From the NCBI GenBank assembly GCA_007124075.1, contig SLFV01000297.1, positions 1-8,846 of the forward strand: a DNA stretch of 8,846 nucleotides, in the 5' to 3' direction. The first letter of the stretch is position 1. The number at the start of each line of letters is the position of its first letter. This document shows, in pieces, positions 6,855-8,846 of this stretch. The stretch comes from Roseimaritima sp. (GTDB taxonomy: Bacteria; Planctomycetota; Planctomycetia; Pirellulales; Pirellulaceae). Under the pieces are notes generated by a model, which was not told where the DNA came from, did no database searches, and was given only the letters and a program-made list of their open reading frames with translations. The position numbers and the translations under genes were made by a program.

Positions 6855-7280
6855 ATGGCTGGCGATATAGAAGAATTCCTGCGTAGAGCCGCTCAGCGTC
6901 GGCAACAGCGTGATAATCAGCAGCGAAGCCGACAGACCCCCGAGCGTCCCCAACGCAGGCCAGCACCGGAATACAGCGATAGTCGCGCTGAACGGGTGGC
7001 GCGGGCGCGACAGGTTGTTCAGCAAGCGCCCGTCATGGCGGAAATTATTGAAGACGAAGAACTGCCGGTCCGCACACTGGCAGCACGCCGAAAAGAACGC
7101 GAAACCTTGAACGACCAGGACCGTTCCCGAGCGGCTAACAAATCCAAAGAGCAAGGATCACCATCCACGTCCGATGGCAACTTGCAGCAACAGCTGATCG
7201 CAATGCTGCGATCACCGTCCGGTTTGCGTCAGGCTTTTGTCGTGCGCGAGATTCTGGAGCCTCGATTTAAGACCTGGTAA
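6855..7280 (+). CDS. Small highly charged protein of unknown function, co-transcribed with floA
   Basis: The 141-residue product starts 15 nt after the floA stop, with a good AAAGGA ribosome binding site (6842-6847) 7 nt before the ATG, so translation from a floA transcript is very likely. The N-terminus MAGDIEEFLRRAAQRRQQR looks like an amphipathic basic helix. Residues 20-110 are mostly Arg, Gln, Glu, Ser and Pro and probably disordered, with an acidic IIEDEEL patch (64-70). The last ~30 residues (LQQQLIAMLRSPSGLRQAFVVREILEPR) look like a short folded helical module. There is no signal peptide or membrane segment, so it should be cytoplasmic. I recognise no domain. Its position suggests a FloA partner or regulator, which is an inference from spacing only. 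Confidence 0.8.
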   Translation: MAGDIEEFLRRAAQRRQQRDNQQRSRQTPERPQRRPAPEYSDSRAERVARARQVVQQAPVMAEIIEDEELPVRTLAARRKERETLNDQDRSRAANKSKEQGSPSTSDGNLQQQLIAMLRSPSGLRQAFVVREILEPRFKTW

Positions 7281-7288
7281 CAGCGTAC

Positions 7289-7315
7289 TGTTCCCACTCA
7301 CTTTTTGGTGGAACA
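7289..7315 (+). terminator. Hairpin after the floA-linked gene, possible terminator
   Basis: TGTTCC (7289-7294) pairs with GGAACA (7310-7315); skipping C7295 adds two or three more pairs, leaving a loop with TTTTT. It begins 9 nt after the stop codon at 7280. The T run is in the loop rather than after the stem, so a factor-independent terminator is not secure. Confidence 0.3.
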
Positions 7316-7384
7316 CAACGTTTGCGGTGGCAAGAGCATCAGAGAACCCGAAGTGAGAAAATGATCGGGCAATTTCGGTCTCAT

Positions 7385-7393
7385 TGTTATAAT
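7385..7393 (+). promoter_or_regulatory. Extended -10 promoter for the prenyltransferase-repeat gene
   Basis: TGTTATAAT (7385-7393) is a perfect TATAAT box with an upstream TGN extension. No good -35 hexamer is seen at 16-18 nt, which is acceptable for extended -10 promoters. Transcription would start near 7400, giving a leader of about 23 nt that carries the strong ribosome binding site. This is the cleanest promoter-like signal in the window. Confidence 0.55.
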
Positions 7394-7408
7394 TTGGGTT
7401 GGTGACTT

Positions 7409-7414
7409 GGAGGA
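7409..7414 (+). promoter_or_regulatory. Strong ribosome binding site that selects the GTG start at 7423
   Basis: GGAGGA lies 8 nt before GTG 7423. The in-frame ATG at 7438 is 23 nt away, too far for this element, so the GTG is preferred even though an ATG follows it. Confidence 0.7.
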
Positions 7415-7422
7415 CCACAATC

Positions 7423-8846
7423 GTGTATTTGCCTAAAATGCAATTCGCCCGGATCTTGAAACTGGCAGCTTTGGTCGCTGCGATCTTTCTGCTGCTAGGG
7501 GAGGCTTTCCTCAGTGCCCCCTTGCGAGCGGCCAAACCTAGCGATCCGGCAGTCCAGAAAATGATTGCGGCAGGGATTCGGTTTCTCCGCTCCCCCGAGG
7601 GTTCGAAATCGTATGGGCATCAGGAAGGCGAGGAGATGCTGGTGGCTTATGCGATCTACAAAGTCGAATACAATGCTGATGATCCGTTGGTCAGGCGGGG
7701 CGTTCGACGGGCGCAGGAGTATTCTAAGATGGAGGTTCGCAAGGTTCAGGGTCGGACCTACGCGAACTATGAGTTATCGGTAGCCATTTTGCTGCTTGCG
7801 GAGGTAGATCCAGGTGGGTTTTCGACCGAACTGAAAAGTCTCCGGGATACTCTCCTTGCCGGTCAGCGCAATCACGGGGGATACGGCTACTACAGCGAAC
7901 AGCAAGGTGATATTTCACAAGCACAATATGCCATGTTGGCCATGTGGACTCTGGCAAAGAATGGGTACGACATCCCCTCGAATTCGATTATTTCGCTTTG
8001 CACCTTTTTCTTGCGGTCGCAAGGCCCCAACGGCGGATGGGGCTACAAAGCCAACCTGGCTCCCAGTATCTCGCAGCACGTCGTTCAAGATAATCGCGTC
8101 AGCCCCACCCTAACGATGGGGGGCGCAGGAAGCGTTCTTATGGCAGGGGAAATCTTTGATTTTTGGACCTCCGCCAACTACTCCGATCCCTCAATGGAAC
8201 ATTTTCCACGTGCATTTCGGCCTGCCGATCAAACGCGAAGTCAGTTGAACCGGGCTGCAGAATCCGCTGGTTTAAAAAGTCAAGTGCTGCTGGGGGCCGC
8301 CAAGAAAGCGGAAATCTACTTGCAAAACCCTCCTCCGGGGCCGCGGTACCGTCCGTACTACGAGATGTATACGCAGGAGCGGTTCGAAAGTTTTCTGGAG
8401 ATTGCCAAGGGAGACGTCCAAGACGAACCAGCGTGGTACAACCAAGGGGTCAGTAAACTGCGTGGGCTGCAGGATGCCTCCGGTTCCTGGGGAGGGAAAG
8501 GGCAAAACGTTAAAGGTTTTCTGAACAATGATGAAGATAATGTAGCGACCGCATTTGCCATTTTATATTTAATCCGCAGCACAAAGAAAGCGATTAAATC
8601 ACTAAGCGAAGCAACCGCTCGGGGTGGTTACCAACTCCCAACCGATACGACCGAAATTCGCATGGAAGGTGGTCAGGTGAAAGGCAAGCCGGTAGCGGGG
8701 GAATTGGATGGTCTACTAGGCTCACTAGAAGGCGACGCGGCGGATGACTTGGATGGCAAATCGATTCCCGAAGATCTTGCTTTGTCAACCGACCCGACAA
8801 CCCGCCGCCAGCAGTTAGACCGCTTGGAACGTTTGGTTCGGGGCAG
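7423..8846 (+). CDS. Exported prenyltransferase/squalene-oxidase-repeat protein (3' end outside window)
   Basis: The frame is open from GTG 7423 to the right edge, giving 474 visible residues. Residues 1-37 form a signal peptide or anchor: basic K5, R10, K13, a hydrophobic core 14-30, and small residues around 31-37, so the protein probably leaves the cytoplasm. The next part resembles the alpha/alpha-barrel of terpenoid cyclases and prenyltransferases, with QW-like repeats: GQRNHGGYGYY (148-157), SQGPNGGWGYKA (199-210) and LQDASGSWGGKG (349-360), and helices such as YANYELSVAILLLAEV (113-128) and ISQAQYAMLAMWTLAKNG (164-181). After ~405 an acidic segment (DTTEIRMEGGQ, LDGLLGSLEGDAADDLDG) leads into a charged region TTRRQQLDRLERLV at the edge, probably a separate C-terminal domain. 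A DEDN at 370-373 recalls but does not match the DxDD of squalene-hopene cyclase. Such proteins are frequent in planctomycetes and are mostly uncharacterised; cyclase activity should not be assumed. Transcribed from its own promoter. Confidence 0.85.
   Translation, partial: MYLPKMQFARILKLAALVAAIFLLLGEAFLSAPLRAAKPSDPAVQKMIAAGIRFLRSPEGSKSYGHQEGEEMLVAYAIYKVEYNADDPLVRRGVRRAQEYSKMEVRKVQGRTYANYELSVAILLLAEVDPGGFSTELKSLRDTLLAGQRNHGGYGYYSEQQGDISQAQYAMLAMWTLAKNGYDIPSNSIISLCTFFLRSQGPNGGWGYKANLAPSISQHVVQDNRVSPTLTMGGAGSVLMAGEIFDFWTSANYSDPSMEHFPRAFRPADQTRSQLNRAAESAGLKSQVLLGAAKKAEIYLQNPPPGPRYRPYYEMYTQERFESFLEIAKGDVQDEPAWYNQGVSKLRGLQDASGSWGGKGQNVKGFLNNDEDNVATAFAILYLIRSTKKAIKSLSEATARGGYQLPTDTTEIRMEGGQVKGKPVAGELDGLLGSLEGDAADDLDGKSIPEDLALSTDPTTRRQQLDRLERLVRG

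Noticed and set aside
7565..7783. Short plus-strand frames inside the prenyltransferase-repeat gene (also near 7856 and 8163)
   Set aside because: They are out of frame with the long open frame from 7423 that carries the signal peptide, QW-like repeats and ribosome binding site.

Overview
The window looks like chromosomal DNA from a planctomycete, most likely a relative of Rhodopirellula or Blastopirellula in the Pirellulaceae. That call is an inference from gene content and mixed, moderately GC-rich composition: a flotillin (FloA) with a planctomycete-style insertion, a small secreted neutral-ceramidase-like protein, a DUF1499 protein, and a large secreted protein with prenyltransferase/squalene-cyclase-type repeats. 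No rRNA, tRNA, CRISPR array, transposase or prophage gene was seen.

Left part (1-2493): the 3' end of an unrecognised Pro/Gln-rich gene enters from the left and ends at 377, in a strong inverted repeat that spans its stop codon. A convergent gene on the minus strand encodes RarA (MgsA), the AAA+ ATPase acting at stalled replication forks. Its start codon overlaps by 2 nt the start codon of a divergent plus-strand gene for a membrane-anchored DUF1499 protein.

Middle part (2494-5460): a 314-nt spacer with one candidate promoter precedes a secreted neutral/alkaline-ceramidase-family protein. Its metal-ligand motifs look intact, but the family's usual nucleophile position is altered and the C-terminus is short. 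A multi-pass fatty acid desaturase with three histidine boxes follows 133 nt downstream.

Right part (5461-8846): a 260-nt spacer leads to floA, followed 15 nt later by a small, highly charged protein of unknown function; the two are probably co-transcribed. A short spacer carrying a hairpin and a good extended -10 promoter leads to a gene for an exported prenyltransferase/squalene-oxidase-repeat protein, which runs off the right edge.

How they may fit together: ceramidase-like enzyme, desaturase, flotillin scaffold and a terpenoid-cyclase-fold protein lie in series on one strand, and all touch lipids or membrane order in other organisms. That is suggestive, but it could be chance: only floA and the gene after it have operon-like spacing. 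I found no clear evidence of an undescribed system. The best leads are the altered ceramidase-family protein, the FloA partner protein, and the hairpins sitting on stop codons.
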